DNA of 64,000 nt from Streptomyces aureoverticillatus (GTDB lineage Bacteria; Actinomycetota; Actinomycetes; Streptomycetales; Streptomycetaceae): positions 496,001-560,000 of the forward strand of contig NZ_BMSY01000006.1 of the NCBI RefSeq assembly GCF_014649395.1. The letters run 5' to 3'. The notes under the pieces are model-generated. The model made no database searches. It was given only the letters and a program-made list of their open reading frames with translations, and was not told where the DNA came from. This document shows positions 30,623 through 38,678 of this stretch, piece by piece. Position 1 is the first letter of the stretch. Each line of letters starts with the position of its first letter. Both the position numbers and the translations under genes were made by a program.

Positions 30623-32125
30623 TCACACCCCGGACGCCACCCGCACCGGCTCCGTGCCGTCCGCGCTGTGCCGCGCCGCCCAGTTCTCCAGGGAGGTGCG
30701 GCAGGCGTGGTCGAGGTGGCGCAGACCCGAGAGGTCGAGTTCGATCGGGCGGTCCTGGGGCAGCGCCTCCAGGGCGTCGAGGATCTTCGGCAGCCGCAGG
30801 AACGTGGCGCTGCCCGACAGATGGGCCCGGATGGGGCCCGCACCCTTGTCGACGACCTCGATGTGCACGTGCGAGGTCTCCCACGCCGTCTTGACGACGG
30901 CGAGCGCGAGCCCGATGAGCACGCCCTCGAACATGCTCACCGACACGATCGCGACGGCCGTCACCACGAGCACCACCGCCTCGCCCCGGTGCTCGCGCCA
31001 CAGCCCGGCCAGCTGCCGCACGGGAACCAGCTTGCAACCCGCGTGCACCAGGACGCCCGCGAGCGCGGCGACCGGGATGAGGCCGAGCGCGGCGGGCAGC
31101 AGGGCCGCGAACAGCAGCAGCCAGGCGCCGTGCAGGACGCGCGAGGCCTTCGTGCGGGCACCCGCCTGCACGTTGGCGGCACTGCGTACGATCACCGCGG
31201 TCATCGGCAGGGCGCCGAGGAGCCCGCACACGGTGTTGCCCGCGCCCTGCGCCACCAGCTCCTTGTCGTAGTCGGTACGCGGGCCGTCGTGCAGGCGGTC
31301 CACGGCGGCCGCGCTGAACAGGCTCTCCGCCGAGGCGATCAACGCGAACGCCAGGACGGTGCCGATGGCGCCGACGGTCGCGAGCTCACCGAAGGCACCG
31401 GAGCCGGGCGGCTGCACGGCCTCGATCAGGCCCTGCACCTCGACGGTCGCCACGGGCAGCGAGAACAGCAGGGACAGGCCCGTGGCCAGGGCGACGGCGG
31501 CCAGCGGCGCCGGGATCGTGCCGAGCGCGCCGGGCATCCTGCGCCACAGCAGCAGCACCGCGATGGTGCCGACGCCGAGGGCGAAGGCGGTCAGCGCGCG
31601 CCCGGAGCCGAACGTTTCGGCAAGCAGCTCCGGCAGGCCCCCGATCTTCGCGAGCCCGCTGGCGGGTGCCTCCCGGTCCGCCATCGCGTACAGCTGCCCG
31701 GCGATCAGGACGAGCCCGATCCCGGCGAGCATGCCCTCGACGACGGCGACGGAGATGGCGCGGAAGAACCGGCCGAGCCGCAGCACGCCCATGACGAGCT
31801 GGAGCAGGCCCGCGGCGAGCACCAGCGCGCCGAGCGCCGCGAGCCCGAACTCCTGCACGGCCTCGTACACGAGGACGGTCATACCGGCCGCCGGGCCGCT
31901 GACCTGAAGACTGCTGCCGGGCAGCAGCCCGGTGACGAGACCGCCGACAATGCCGGTGATCAGCCCCAGTTCGGCGGGCACGCCGGAGGCGACGGCGACA
32001 CCCACGCACAGGGGGAGTGCGACGAGGAAGACCACTACGGACGCGGTGAGATCGTGCCGTCGGTCTCCGGAGAGCTTTAACACCGAACGGGCATGGTGAC
32101 GGGAACGGTCGAGAAATCGCTGCAT
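30623..32125 (-). CDS. SulP-family inorganic anion transporter with STAS domain
   Basis: A 500-residue membrane transporter of the SulP/SLC26 family (sulfate, bicarbonate or similar anions). Hydrophobic segments start at DLTASVVVFLVALPLCVGVA (~25-44) and include the signature GLITGIVGGLVTGLLPGSSL (~53-72) and SLFSAAAVDRLHDGPRTDYD (~259-278). The C-terminal STAS domain (~410-490: IEVVDKGAGPIRAHLSGSAT, RPIELDLSGLRHLDHACRTS) is shorter than in long SulPs. Start 32125 places a short cytosolic lead before helix 1 with AGGAG ~10 bases upstream. No carbonic anhydrase or cys gene lies beside it, so the anion cannot be fixed. Confidence 0.88.
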   Translation of the reverse strand: MQRFLDRSRHHARSVLKLSGDRRHDLTASVVVFLVALPLCVGVAVASGVPAELGLITGIVGGLVTGLLPGSSLQVSGPAAGMTVLVYEAVQEFGLAALGALVLAAGLLQLVMGVLRLGRFFRAISVAVVEGMLAGIGLVLIAGQLYAMADREAPASGLAKIGGLPELLAETFGSGRALTAFALGVGTIAVLLLWRRMPGALGTIPAPLAAVALATGLSLLFSLPVATVEVQGLIEAVQPPGSGAFGELATVGAIGTVLAFALIASAESLFSAAAVDRLHDGPRTDYDKELVAQGAGNTVCGLLGALPMTAVIVRSAANVQAGARTKASRVLHGAWLLLFAALLPAALGLIPVAALAGVLVHAGCKLVPVRQLAGLWREHRGEAVVLVVTAVAIVSVSMFEGVLIGLALAVVKTAWETSHVHIEVVDKGAGPIRAHLSGSATFLRLPKILDALEALPQDRPIELDLSGLRHLDHACRTSLENWAARHSADGTEPVRVASGV

Positions 32126-32264
32126 GGGGGATGACTCCTGAGCGCCACGGGGGGCGTGTCGGTGCTCGGTGTGACATGGATCGGCGCAGGTCGTCGTCAC
32201 GGCGACGCGGAGAGGCCGCGGGTGCGGGCTCCCTGGGGGCGCGTGCGCCGGCGACGGGCGCCGA

Positions 32265-32624
32265 TCAGCAGCGGAAGACCTGGAGCAGGGGCGGCAGTTC
32301 GCTGCCCGCGGGTCTGCTCTCGTCGTACGCGACGACGCGCGGGCGGCACGGTGCGGCGGGCACGTCCTGTGCCACGGGGACGGCCGGGGTCACGTGGCCG
32401 TCGGTGACGGGGCACGCGTGCGGGCGCGCCCTGACCCGCATGTGCTCGGGCGCGGCCTCCGCGCCTCCCTGGTCGCCGCACGCCGTGTAGGCGACCGGTT
32501 CGCCGGTCGGGGCGGTCGCGTGGGCGGTGGGGGACGGGCCGAAGCACTGCAGGACGACCAGGAGCACGGCGGCCAGGGCCGTGGGCACCCAGGGGTGGCC
32601 GCGCCGTTCGCCCGGTCGGGGCAC
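32265..32624 (-). CDS. Small secreted protein of unknown function
   Basis: 119 residues from a GTG with a strong site (GGAGGTGA 4 bases upstream). A Sec signal peptide is clear: positively charged start, hydrophobic WVPTALAAVLLVVLQCFG, Ala-x-Ala near PTAHATA (~34). The mature part has three further Cys (ACGDQG, HACPVT, PCRP) plus a C-terminal Cys as the last residue (QVFRC), so one or two disulphides are possible. I do not recognise the family. Located between the SulP transporter and the pca operon on the same strand as both; the 140-bp gap to sulP does not exclude co-transcription. Confidence 0.65.
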   Translation of the reverse strand: MPRPGERRGHPWVPTALAAVLLVVLQCFGPSPTAHATAPTGEPVAYTACGDQGGAEAAPEHMRVRARPHACPVTDGHVTPAVPVAQDVPAAPCRPRVVAYDESRPAGSELPPLLQVFRC

Positions 32625-32790
32625 GTGCTCACCTCCGTGCGCGTAGTTCCATGGTCAAGTGGAAACTTAGGCTACGGATGTGTCACGGGGGTGACTTGAC
32701 GGTGACAATGTGCGGTGTCTCACGCCCTGCGGGGCATTCCCCGCTGCGTCCATTGGCGCGCTCCGCGCGCGGGCGCCCCTTCCCGAAACC

Positions 32791-32858
32791 GGGGGCTCCG
32801 CCCCCGGACCCCCGTATCGGCCTGAACGGCCTCGTCCTCAAACGCCGGACGGGCTGGA
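32791..32858. repeat. Dispersed intergenic repeat, copy 2
   Basis: Same element as at 25126-25190: GGGGGCTCCGCCCCCGGACC, then CGGCCTCGTCCTCAAACGCC and GGACGGGCTGGA. It sits directly downstream of pcaB and can act as its terminator. Confidence 0.8.
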
Positions 32859-32868
32859 ATGCTCCCGT

Positions 32869-34230
32869 TCACCGTCGTCTCAAGGCGCGGTCCGTCAGGG
32901 CCCCTGCGCAGCCCGTCCAATGGGTGGGGTCGGTGAGTTCCGGCCGGGTCGTCCCCGGGGGCAGGGTTGCCGCGAGGGGGACGCCCTGCTCCCTGGCCCG
33001 GCGGGCCGCCTGCGACACGAGGGCGGCCGCCCGTGCCCGGCCCAGCGTCGGTGTCAGTTCCACGACCAGGCGTTCGGAGACGATCGCGCCGCCGGCGAGG
33101 TCCAGGTTGGCGCGCATCCTGTCCGGGTGGACCTGGAGGGTAGCGCACAGGTCGGCGGCGTCCCGGGCCGCGCCCCCGGACAGCCGCAACAGGTCCCGCA
33201 GGGGCTCCCATTCGGCGTGCCAGGCGCCCGGCGGGCGCTCGTCGGCCGCGGTCAGGGAGGTGAGCAGGGTGGCGGCGAGGGCGGGGGCGCGGCGGGCCGC
33301 CGCGGCGATCAGGGTGGCGCGGACCGGGTTGGCCTTGTGCGGCATCGCTGAGGAGGTTCCGCCGGTGCCTTCGGAGAGTTCGCCGATCTCCGTGCGGGAG
33401 AGCGTGAGGACGTCGGCGGCGAGCTTGCCGAGTGCCCCGGCGGTGAACGCCAGCGCGGCGGCCAGGTCCGCGACGGGCGTACGCAGCGTGTGCCACGGCA
33501 GGGCGGGCTCGGCGAGCCCCAACTCCCGCGCGTAGGCGGCGACAAGGTCCATGCCACGGCCTGGGCCGCCCCAGGCCTCCACCGCCGCCAACGTCCCCAC
33601 CGCCCCGCCCAACTGCGCCGGCAGCGCGCCCCGCACCCCCGCGACCCGGTCCCGCGCGTCCAGGGCCAGGGAACGCCACCCCGCCGCCTTGAGGCCGAAC
33701 GTCGTCGGTGCCGCGTGCTGGGTCAGGGTGCGGCCGGGCATCACGGTGTCCCGGTGGGCCCGGGCGAGGCGGGCCAACTCCTGTTCCACGCGGGCCAGAT
33801 CCGGCAGGAGCACGTCCAGCGTGCGCGCCGCCACGAGCATCGCCGCCGTGTCCTGGATGTCCTGGCTGGTCGCGCCCCGGTGGACGTACGGCGCCGCCTC
33901 CTCGGGCACCGCCGCCGTCAGGTCCGCCACCAGCGGGATCACCGGGTTGCCGCCGGCCCGGGCGCGTACCGCGATGTCGCGCGCGTCGAAGCGGGCGGCG
34001 TCGGCGGCCGCCTCGGTGACCGCGGCCGCCGCCGACACCGGGGCCATGCCCACCGCCGCCTGCGCCCGCGTCAGCGCCGCCTCCGCGTCCAGCAGGGCCT
34101 GGAGGAAGGCCTGGTCGCCCGTCGTACGCTCCGCGGCCGAGCCCGCCCGCCCCGGGGCCAGCAGGCCGACGTCGAGGCCAGGGCCGGCGGCGTGACCGGG
34201 CTCGGCGGGGTGGCCCGTCCCCGCGCTCAC
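32869..34230 (-). CDS. pcaB: 3-Carboxy-cis,cis-muconate cycloisomerase
   Basis: A 453-residue fumarase/aspartase-superfamily enzyme that lactonises 3-carboxymuconate to 4-carboxymuconolactone in the protocatechuate branch. Family regions: PYVHRGATSQDIQDTAAMLV (~112-131), MPGRTLTQHAAPTTFGLKAA (~163-182) with the catalytic His, and the signature GTGGTSSAMPHKANPV (~286-301). The GTG overlaps the pcaG stop by 4 bases. It is the last gene of the operon; the usual downstream lactonase/decarboxylase (pcaL or pcaC/D) is not present. A dispersed repeat follows. Confidence 0.92.
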   Translation of the reverse strand: MSAGTGHPAEPGHAAGPGLDVGLLAPGRAGSAAERTTGDQAFLQALLDAEAALTRAQAAVGMAPVSAAAAVTEAAADAARFDARDIAVRARAGGNPVIPLVADLTAAVPEEAAPYVHRGATSQDIQDTAAMLVAARTLDVLLPDLARVEQELARLARAHRDTVMPGRTLTQHAAPTTFGLKAAGWRSLALDARDRVAGVRGALPAQLGGAVGTLAAVEAWGGPGRGMDLVAAYARELGLAEPALPWHTLRTPVADLAAALAFTAGALGKLAADVLTLSRTEIGELSEGTGGTSSAMPHKANPVRATLIAAAARRAPALAATLLTSLTAADERPPGAWHAEWEPLRDLLRLSGGAARDAADLCATLQVHPDRMRANLDLAGGAIVSERLVVELTPTLGRARAAALVSQAARRAREQGVPLAATLPPGTTRPELTDPTHWTGCAGALTDRALRRR

Positions 34231-34787
34231 TCGAACTCCAGGAACACCGTCTCGTCCTCCCCCTGGAGGCGTATGTCGAAGCGGTACGTGCGGTGCGGCC
34301 CCGCCTGGGCCAGGAGCGTCGCGCGGCGGCCCGCGTCCAGGGTCGCGAGCAACGCGTCGTCGGGGTCGTCACGTACGTACGCGCGCGTGTACAGGTGGTC
34401 CAGGAGCCCGCGCGCGAAGACGGCGATCGACAGGTAGGAGACCCCGCCGGGCGGCAGTGTGTGGATCGCCCAGTGGCCGTCGGCGTCGGTGGGCACGCGG
34501 CCGAAACCCGTGAACGTGACGCCGTCGCGGCCCGCCGCGAGGCCGGTCACGGGGTCGCGGCGCAGCGAGCCCGGCGCGCCCGTGCGGGAGCCGTCCGGCG
34601 CGGGCTGCCAGACCTCCAGGAGGGCGTCGGTGACGGGTTCCCCGGCTCCGTCGTACACGTATCCGTGGAGCGTGATCGTGTCGGGCCGGGCGAGGGGCGC
34701 GATCTCGGCGCCGCCCGTGGCGGGCAGCGCGTGGCCGTAGAAGGGGCCGATGGTCTGCGAGGGGGTGGGGGCGTGGGGCGTCGTCAC
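34227..34787 (-). CDS. pcaG: Protocatechuate 3,4-dioxygenase alpha subunit
   Basis: A 186-residue intradiol dioxygenase subunit. Typical start TPSQTIGPFYGHALP (~8-22), core HGYVYDGAGEPVTDALLEVW (~41-60), GFGRVPTDADGHWAIHTLPP (~95-114) and LYTRAYVRDDPDDA (~137-150). The alpha subunit lacks the iron ligands found in PcaH and pairs with it to form the (alpha-beta)n ring-cleaving enzyme. GTG 34787 overlaps the pcaH stop (GTGA), and its own stop overlaps pcaB, so stoichiometric translation is expected. Confidence 0.92.
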   Translation of the reverse strand: MTTPHAPTPSQTIGPFYGHALPATGGAEIAPLARPDTITLHGYVYDGAGEPVTDALLEVWQPAPDGSRTGAPGSLRRDPVTGLAAGRDGVTFTGFGRVPTDADGHWAIHTLPPGGVSYLSIAVFARGLLDHLYTRAYVRDDPDDALLATLDAGRRATLLAQAGPHRTYRFDIRLQGEDETVFLEFE

Positions 34788-35458
34788 CGGGCGTGGCCCT
34801 CCTCGAAGAGCGTGGCGGACGGGCCGTCCAGGACGACGTCCCAGCGGTAGCCGAGCGACCACTCCGGCACCGAGAGATCGTGGTCGTACGTGGCCACGAG
34901 CCGGGCCCGCGCGGCCTCGTCGGTGACCGAGTGCAGCACCGGGTCGAGGGCGAGCAGCGGGTCGCCGGGGAAGTACATCTGCGTCACCAGGCGCTGGGTG
35001 AACGCCGTGCCGAAGAAGGAGAAGTGCAGGTGCGCGGGGCGCCAGGCGTTGTCGTGGTTGCGCCAGGCGTAGGCGCCCGGCCTGATGGTGGTGAAGGTGT
35101 ACGTTCCGTCGTCGTCGGTGAGGCAGCGGCCGCAGCCCGTGAAGTTCGGGTCGAGCGGCGCCGGGTGCTGGTCGCGGCGGTGGGCGTATCTGCCTGCCGC
35201 GTTCGCCTGCCACAGCTCCACCAACTGGCCTCGCACCGGCCTTCCTTGACGGTCCCTCACCCGCCCGGTGACCGTGATCCGCTCGCCGATGGGTTCCCCC
35301 CGGTGCTGCCGGGTCAGGTCGCCGTCGAGCGCGGTGACGTCGGTGACGCCGAAGACGGGGCCGGTCAGCTCCACGGCCTCGGGGTCGCGGACCGGGACGA
35401 GCGGGCCGTGCGGGGTGCGGAGCTTGAGGCTGCGGTAGGGCGGGGGAGAGGGGGTCAT
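34784..35458 (-). CDS. pcaH: Protocatechuate 3,4-dioxygenase beta subunit
   Basis: A 224-residue catalytic subunit that cleaves protocatechuate to 3-carboxymuconate using non-haem Fe(III). The two Tyr and two His ligands are visible in AAGRYAHRRDQHPAP, RPGAYAWRNHDNAWRPAHLHF (the Tyr of GAYAW and both His of AHLHF, ~148-163). The LWQANAAGRYAH and QMYFPGDPLL blocks are family hallmarks. The ATG is embedded in the pcaJ stop (ATGA). Cytosolic. Confidence 0.94.
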   Translation of the reverse strand: MTPSPPPYRSLKLRTPHGPLVPVRDPEAVELTGPVFGVTDVTALDGDLTRQHRGEPIGERITVTGRVRDRQGRPVRGQLVELWQANAAGRYAHRRDQHPAPLDPNFTGCGRCLTDDDGTYTFTTIRPGAYAWRNHDNAWRPAHLHFSFFGTAFTQRLVTQMYFPGDPLLALDPVLHSVTDEAARARLVATYDHDLSVPEWSLGYRWDVVLDGPSATLFEEGHAR

Positions 35459-36165
35459 GTGCGGGTGCTCCTCCCTGAGGGGTGCGGGACGTGCGGGGCC
35501 GGAGGCTGTCGTCGGGCGGCGCGCGCCCCGGGGATCCGCACCCGCACCTCGGCCGCCGTCCTGGCGACGACCTCGTCGACGCCGACACCCGGCGCGCACT
35601 CGGTCAGTTCGAGGCCGTCGGCGGTGACGTCCAGGACCGCGAGGTCCGTGATGACGCGGTGCACACAGGCCCGGCCGGTCAGCGGCAGATCGCACTCCTC
35701 GACGAGCTTCGGGGAGCCGTCCTTGGCCGTGTGCGTCATCGTCACGATGACCGTCCCGGCGCCGTGCACGAGATCCATCGCGCCGCCGATGCCGGTCACG
35801 AGCCGGCCCGGCACCGCCCAGTTGGCGAGGTCCCCGCGCGCGGAGACCTGCATCGCGCCGAGCACGGCGACGTCGATGTGGCCGCCGCGGATCATCCCGA
35901 AGGAGAGCGCGGAGTCGAAGAAGGCGGCGCCGGGCCGCACGGTCACCGTCTCCTTGCTCGCGTTGATCAGGTCGGGGTCCACCGCGTCGGCCGCCGGATA
36001 CGGGCCGACCCCGAGGATGCCGTTCTCGGACTGGACGACCACCTCGACGCCGGGCGGGAGATGGTCCGGGATGAGCGTGGGCAGGCCGATGCCGAGGTTC
36101 ACGTACTGGCCGTCGCGCAGTTCGCGGGCCGCGCGCGCCGCCATCTGTTCGCGGGTCCAGGCCAT
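35455..36165 (-). CDS. pcaJ: 3-Oxoadipate CoA-transferase subunit B
   Basis: A 236-residue class I CoA-transferase beta subunit that moves CoA from succinyl-CoA to beta-ketoadipate. YVNLGIGLPTLIPDHLPPG (~21-39), the catalytic Glu in VQSENGILGVGP (~44-55) and GGHIDVAVLGAMQVS (~93-107) are all present. A ~20-residue Arg/Pro/His tail beyond the usual C-terminus is present and encodes into the pcaH overlap. Start 36165 overlaps the pcaI stop by one base (TGATG). Confidence 0.92.
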   Translation of the reverse strand: MAWTREQMAARAARELRDGQYVNLGIGLPTLIPDHLPPGVEVVVQSENGILGVGPYPAADAVDPDLINASKETVTVRPGAAFFDSALSFGMIRGGHIDVAVLGAMQVSARGDLANWAVPGRLVTGIGGAMDLVHGAGTVIVTMTHTAKDGSPKLVEECDLPLTGRACVHRVITDLAVLDVTADGLELTECAPGVGVDEVVARTAAEVRVRIPGARAARRQPPAPHVPHPSGRSTRT

Positions 36166-36920
36166 CAGGCGCTCACCGTCCGGTTCTCGACGCGCTTGGC
36201 GGCCGCCTCCGCCGGGCTCAGCGCCACCACACGCCGCACGAAGACACCCGGCAGATGCACCGCGTCCGGGTCGATCGCGCCGGGCTCCACCAGCTCCTCC
36301 ACCTCCGCGACCGTCACCCTCCCGGCCATCGCGGCAAGGGGGTTGAAGTTCCGGCTCGACCGGGCGAACACCAGGTTCCCGTGCCGGTCGCCGCGTGCCG
36401 CCCGCACCAGCGCGAAGTCGGTGCGGATGGCGTGCTCCAGGACGTGCGGGACGCCGTCGAACTCCCGGACCTCCTTGGGCGGGGAGGCCACCGCGACCCC
36501 GCCCCGGCCGTCGTACCGCAGCGGCAGCCCGCCCTCCGCGACCTGCGTGCCGACACCGGCCGGGGTGTAGAAGGCGGGGATGCCCGAGCCCCCGGCCCGC
36601 AGCCGCTCGGCGAGCGTGCCCTGGGGGATCAGCTCGACCTCCAGCTCACCGGACAGGTACTGGCGCGCGAACTCCTTGTTGGCGCCGATGTACGAACCCG
36701 TCACCCGCGCGATGCGGCCCGCCGCGAGCAGCACGGCGAGCCCCGTGTCCAGGGCGCCGCAGTTGTTGGAGACGACACGCAGGCCCCCGACACCACGGGC
36801 GTGCAGGGCTCCGATCAGCACGTTCGGCACGCCGCTGAGCCCGAACCCGCCGACGGCGAGGGACGCGCCGTCCGGTACGTCGGCCACCGCGTCCGCGGCC
36901 GTGGCGACCACCTTGTCCAT
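36165..36920 (-). CDS. pcaI: 3-Oxoadipate CoA-transferase subunit A
   Basis: A 251-residue class I CoA-transferase alpha subunit: GASLAVGGFGLSGVPNVLIG (~18-37) with the Gly-rich CoA loop, TGSYIGANKEFARQYLSGEL (~73-92), GSGIPAFYTPAGVGTQVAEG (~111-130) and RAARGDRHGNLVFARSSRNF (~173-192). First gene of pcaIJHGB, transcribed away from pcaV. Expression should be repressed by PcaV and released by protocatechuate, as established in S. coelicolor. The 205-bp divergent region carries two candidate inverted sites. Confidence 0.92.
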   Translation of the reverse strand: MDKVVATAADAVADVPDGASLAVGGFGLSGVPNVLIGALHARGVGGLRVVSNNCGALDTGLAVLLAAGRIARVTGSYIGANKEFARQYLSGELEVELIPQGTLAERLRAGGSGIPAFYTPAGVGTQVAEGGLPLRYDGRGGVAVASPPKEVREFDGVPHVLEHAIRTDFALVRAARGDRHGNLVFARSSRNFNPLAAMAGRVTVAEVEELVEPGAIDPDAVHLPGVFVRRVVALSPAEAAAKRVENRTVSA

Positions 36921-36979
36921 CCGGGCCGGCCTCGTCTCTCCCGCGCCAGGCGCCGCGACTCCGGCGCACCACGCCGGAA

Positions 36980-36996
36980 TTCATCAGCACACTGAC
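36980..36996 (+). promoter_or_regulatory. Candidate PcaV operator A (pcaI side)
   Basis: TTCATCAGCACACTGAC, 60 bases upstream of the pcaI start. It is similar to the complement of 37080-37096 (TTCGTCGGTGCACTGAA), with five differences over 17 bases, four of them transitions. Confidence 0.45.
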
Positions 36997-37078
36997 TACC
37001 TGTGTGGACCTCGATTCACGCTGCCACCACCGAGTGAAGCCGTCAAGGCGCCCTTGAACCAGCCGACTTCCGGCTATT

Positions 37079-37096
37079 GTTCAGTGCACCGACGAA
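37079..37096 (-). promoter_or_regulatory. Candidate PcaV operator B (pcaV side)
   Basis: Complement reads TTCGTCGGTGCACTGAAC, in opposite orientation to site A and 30 bases upstream of the pcaV start codon. Confidence 0.45.
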
Positions 37097-37125
37097 TTGC
37101 GTACCGGCACATGTGAGGAGCAGCC

Positions 37126-37587
37126 ATGGCCGCGGTGGACCTGAGCACCCACCCCGGGCACCTGGCCCGGCGCCTGCAGCAGGCGCATCACCTGCTGTGG
37201 AACGCGATGGTCTCCGAGGAGATCACCTCACCGCAGTTCGCGGTCCTCAACGCCCTCGTCGCCGAGCCGGGACTCGACCAGCGCGGCGTCGGCGAGCGGG
37301 TGCGCCTCGACCGCTCCACCGTCGCCGACGTCGTCGGCAGGCTCACCGGCCGGGGCCTGCTCGACAAGGTCCGCGACCCGCAGGACGGCCGCCGCGCCCT
37401 GCTGCGCCCCACGGCGGAGGGCAAGCGGATCCACCGCAGGCTGACGGTGCGTACGGCGCGGATGAACGAGGTCTTCCTCGCGCCGCTGACCGACGCGGAG
37501 CGGGCGGTGTTCCTCGGCCTGATCCAGCGGGTCGCCGACGCGGCGGAGCGGCTGCGCGACCCCGAGGCCGAGACCGTCACGCCCTGA
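37126..37587 (+). CDS. pcaV: PcaV, MarR-family repressor of protocatechuate genes
   Basis: A 153-residue winged-helix repressor whose sequence follows S. coelicolor PcaV closely as recalled: STHPGHLARRLQQAHHLLWN (~6-25), EEITSPQFAVLNALVAEPGL (~31-50), recognition helix and wing RLDRSTVADVVGRLTGRGL and RDPQDGRRALL (~61-93), and the dimerisation helices at the C-terminus. PcaV binds protocatechuate directly, using Arg15 in the ARRLQQ region (Arg14/Arg15 here), and then leaves DNA. Divergent from pcaI. GGAGCAGCC precedes the ATG. Converges on the DUF3048 gene with 17 bases between stops. Confidence 0.92.
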   Translation: MAAVDLSTHPGHLARRLQQAHHLLWNAMVSEEITSPQFAVLNALVAEPGLDQRGVGERVRLDRSTVADVVGRLTGRGLLDKVRDPQDGRRALLRPTAEGKRIHRRLTVRTARMNEVFLAPLTDAERAVFLGLIQRVADAAERLRDPEAETVTP

Positions 37588-37604
37588 CCCGTCAGGCCCG
37601 GCCG

Positions 37605-38582
37605 TCACGCCTTCGTGAACACCACCCACACCGGGCCCTTCGCGAAGTCCAGCGGCTTGCCCTTGGGCGTGCTGAACTCCGTCCCGTCGTCCGCGGACCC
37701 GCGCTCCCACCGCGCCTCGTAGGAGCGGCCGTCGCGCAGCACCTGGGCCGTGCCCGAGCCCACCGTGTCCGTCAGGGGCGAGCTGTTGCCCGAGCGGTCG
37801 TGGAAGCGGGAGTCACGGATGTCGACGCGCTGGACCACCACCGTAGCGGCGCTCAGCGCCTTGCCGGCCGGGGTGCGGGCCGGGGTGCCGTCCATCGCGA
37901 TGTGCCAGCGGCCCTCGTACTCGACCCAGGTGAAGGTGAAGCGCGCCGAGGGGAAGCCGACCGTGCGCCGGGTCTCGGGTGTGCCGCCGGCCGGGCGTGG
38001 GCCGAAGGTGAAGCCGGTGCTGTCCAGGCCGCGTGCCTCGGGCCGGACGCCGAGATCACCGGGCCGCAGGTAGAGGTTGTGCGGGGCGGGCCTGCCGCCG
38101 TCGCGGTAGTACGCCTTGTCGGGCGCCTTGCCCGGCGGCAGCGGGCGCAGCGACGCCGCGTCGATCAGCGGAAGGAGTTTGCCCTGCGCGCCGGAGAACG
38201 CGAGCGCCGGGCGGTCGAACTGGCGCAGCAGGTCCAGGTCCGTCTCGCGGGCGCTGCGCACCGGGCCGACGACGGGCGGCGGCTTGGTCGCGTACACCGC
38301 CATCAGCCGGCTCAGGCCCGCCTCCACCTGCTCGACGTACACGACGTCCGCCGCGTCCAGGCCGGTCTGCGGGCGGGCCGGGCCGACGTTGTCGATCTTC
38401 ACGGCGAGCACCCGGCCGTCCCCGGAGCCGGACCGCTTCCCGTCGCCGTCCCGCCCCGTCTCCAGCGTGCAGCCTCCGGCGAGGACGGCGACGGCGCCGA
38501 GCGCCGCCACCGCCGACACGACCGTCTTCGCACGCCACACCCGTACCGGCCCCCGCGCTCGCCCCCGTGCTCGCTCTCTCAT
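37605..38582 (-). CDS. DUF3048 (YerB-like) lipoprotein
   Basis: A 325-residue predicted lipoprotein: signal peptide with hydrophobic TVVSAVAALGAVAVLAGGC and lipobox LAGGC (Cys38). The two DUF3048 domains follow: RVLAVKIDNVGPARPQTGLD (~57-76), YVEQVEAGLSRLMAVY, GPVRSARETDLDLLRQFDRP (~107-126) and the C-terminal half around VGFPSARFTFTWVEYEGRWH (~206-225) to KGPVWVVF. Family members are extracytoplasmic and of unknown function; B. subtilis YerB is the usual reference. No Shine-Dalgarno sequence stands out before the ATG, which lies in a 25-bp direct repeat. Confidence 0.83.
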   Translation of the reverse strand: MRERARGRARGPVRVWRAKTVVSAVAALGAVAVLAGGCTLETGRDGDGKRSGSGDGRVLAVKIDNVGPARPQTGLDAADVVYVEQVEAGLSRLMAVYATKPPPVVGPVRSARETDLDLLRQFDRPALAFSGAQGKLLPLIDAASLRPLPPGKAPDKAYYRDGGRPAPHNLYLRPGDLGVRPEARGLDSTGFTFGPRPAGGTPETRRTVGFPSARFTFTWVEYEGRWHIAMDGTPARTPAGKALSAATVVVQRVDIRDSRFHDRSGNSSPLTDTVGSGTAQVLRDGRSYEARWERGSADDGTEFSTPKGKPLDFAKGPVWVVFTKA

Positions 38583-38585
38583 GTC

Positions 38586-38620
38586 GGGGATCTACCCCGA
38601 ATCCCACGCCGGGGATCTAC
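38586..38620. repeat. Short direct repeat at the DUF3048 start
   Basis: GGGGATCTAC occurs at 38586-38595 and 38611-38620 (period 25), with further degenerate GGGGA/CCCGAA units to about 38680. Confidence 0.5.
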
Positions 38621-38678
38621 TCCGAACCGAGGGCTTCGCAGCCGAAACCGGGGACTTCTCGGCCCGGACCGGGGCCCC

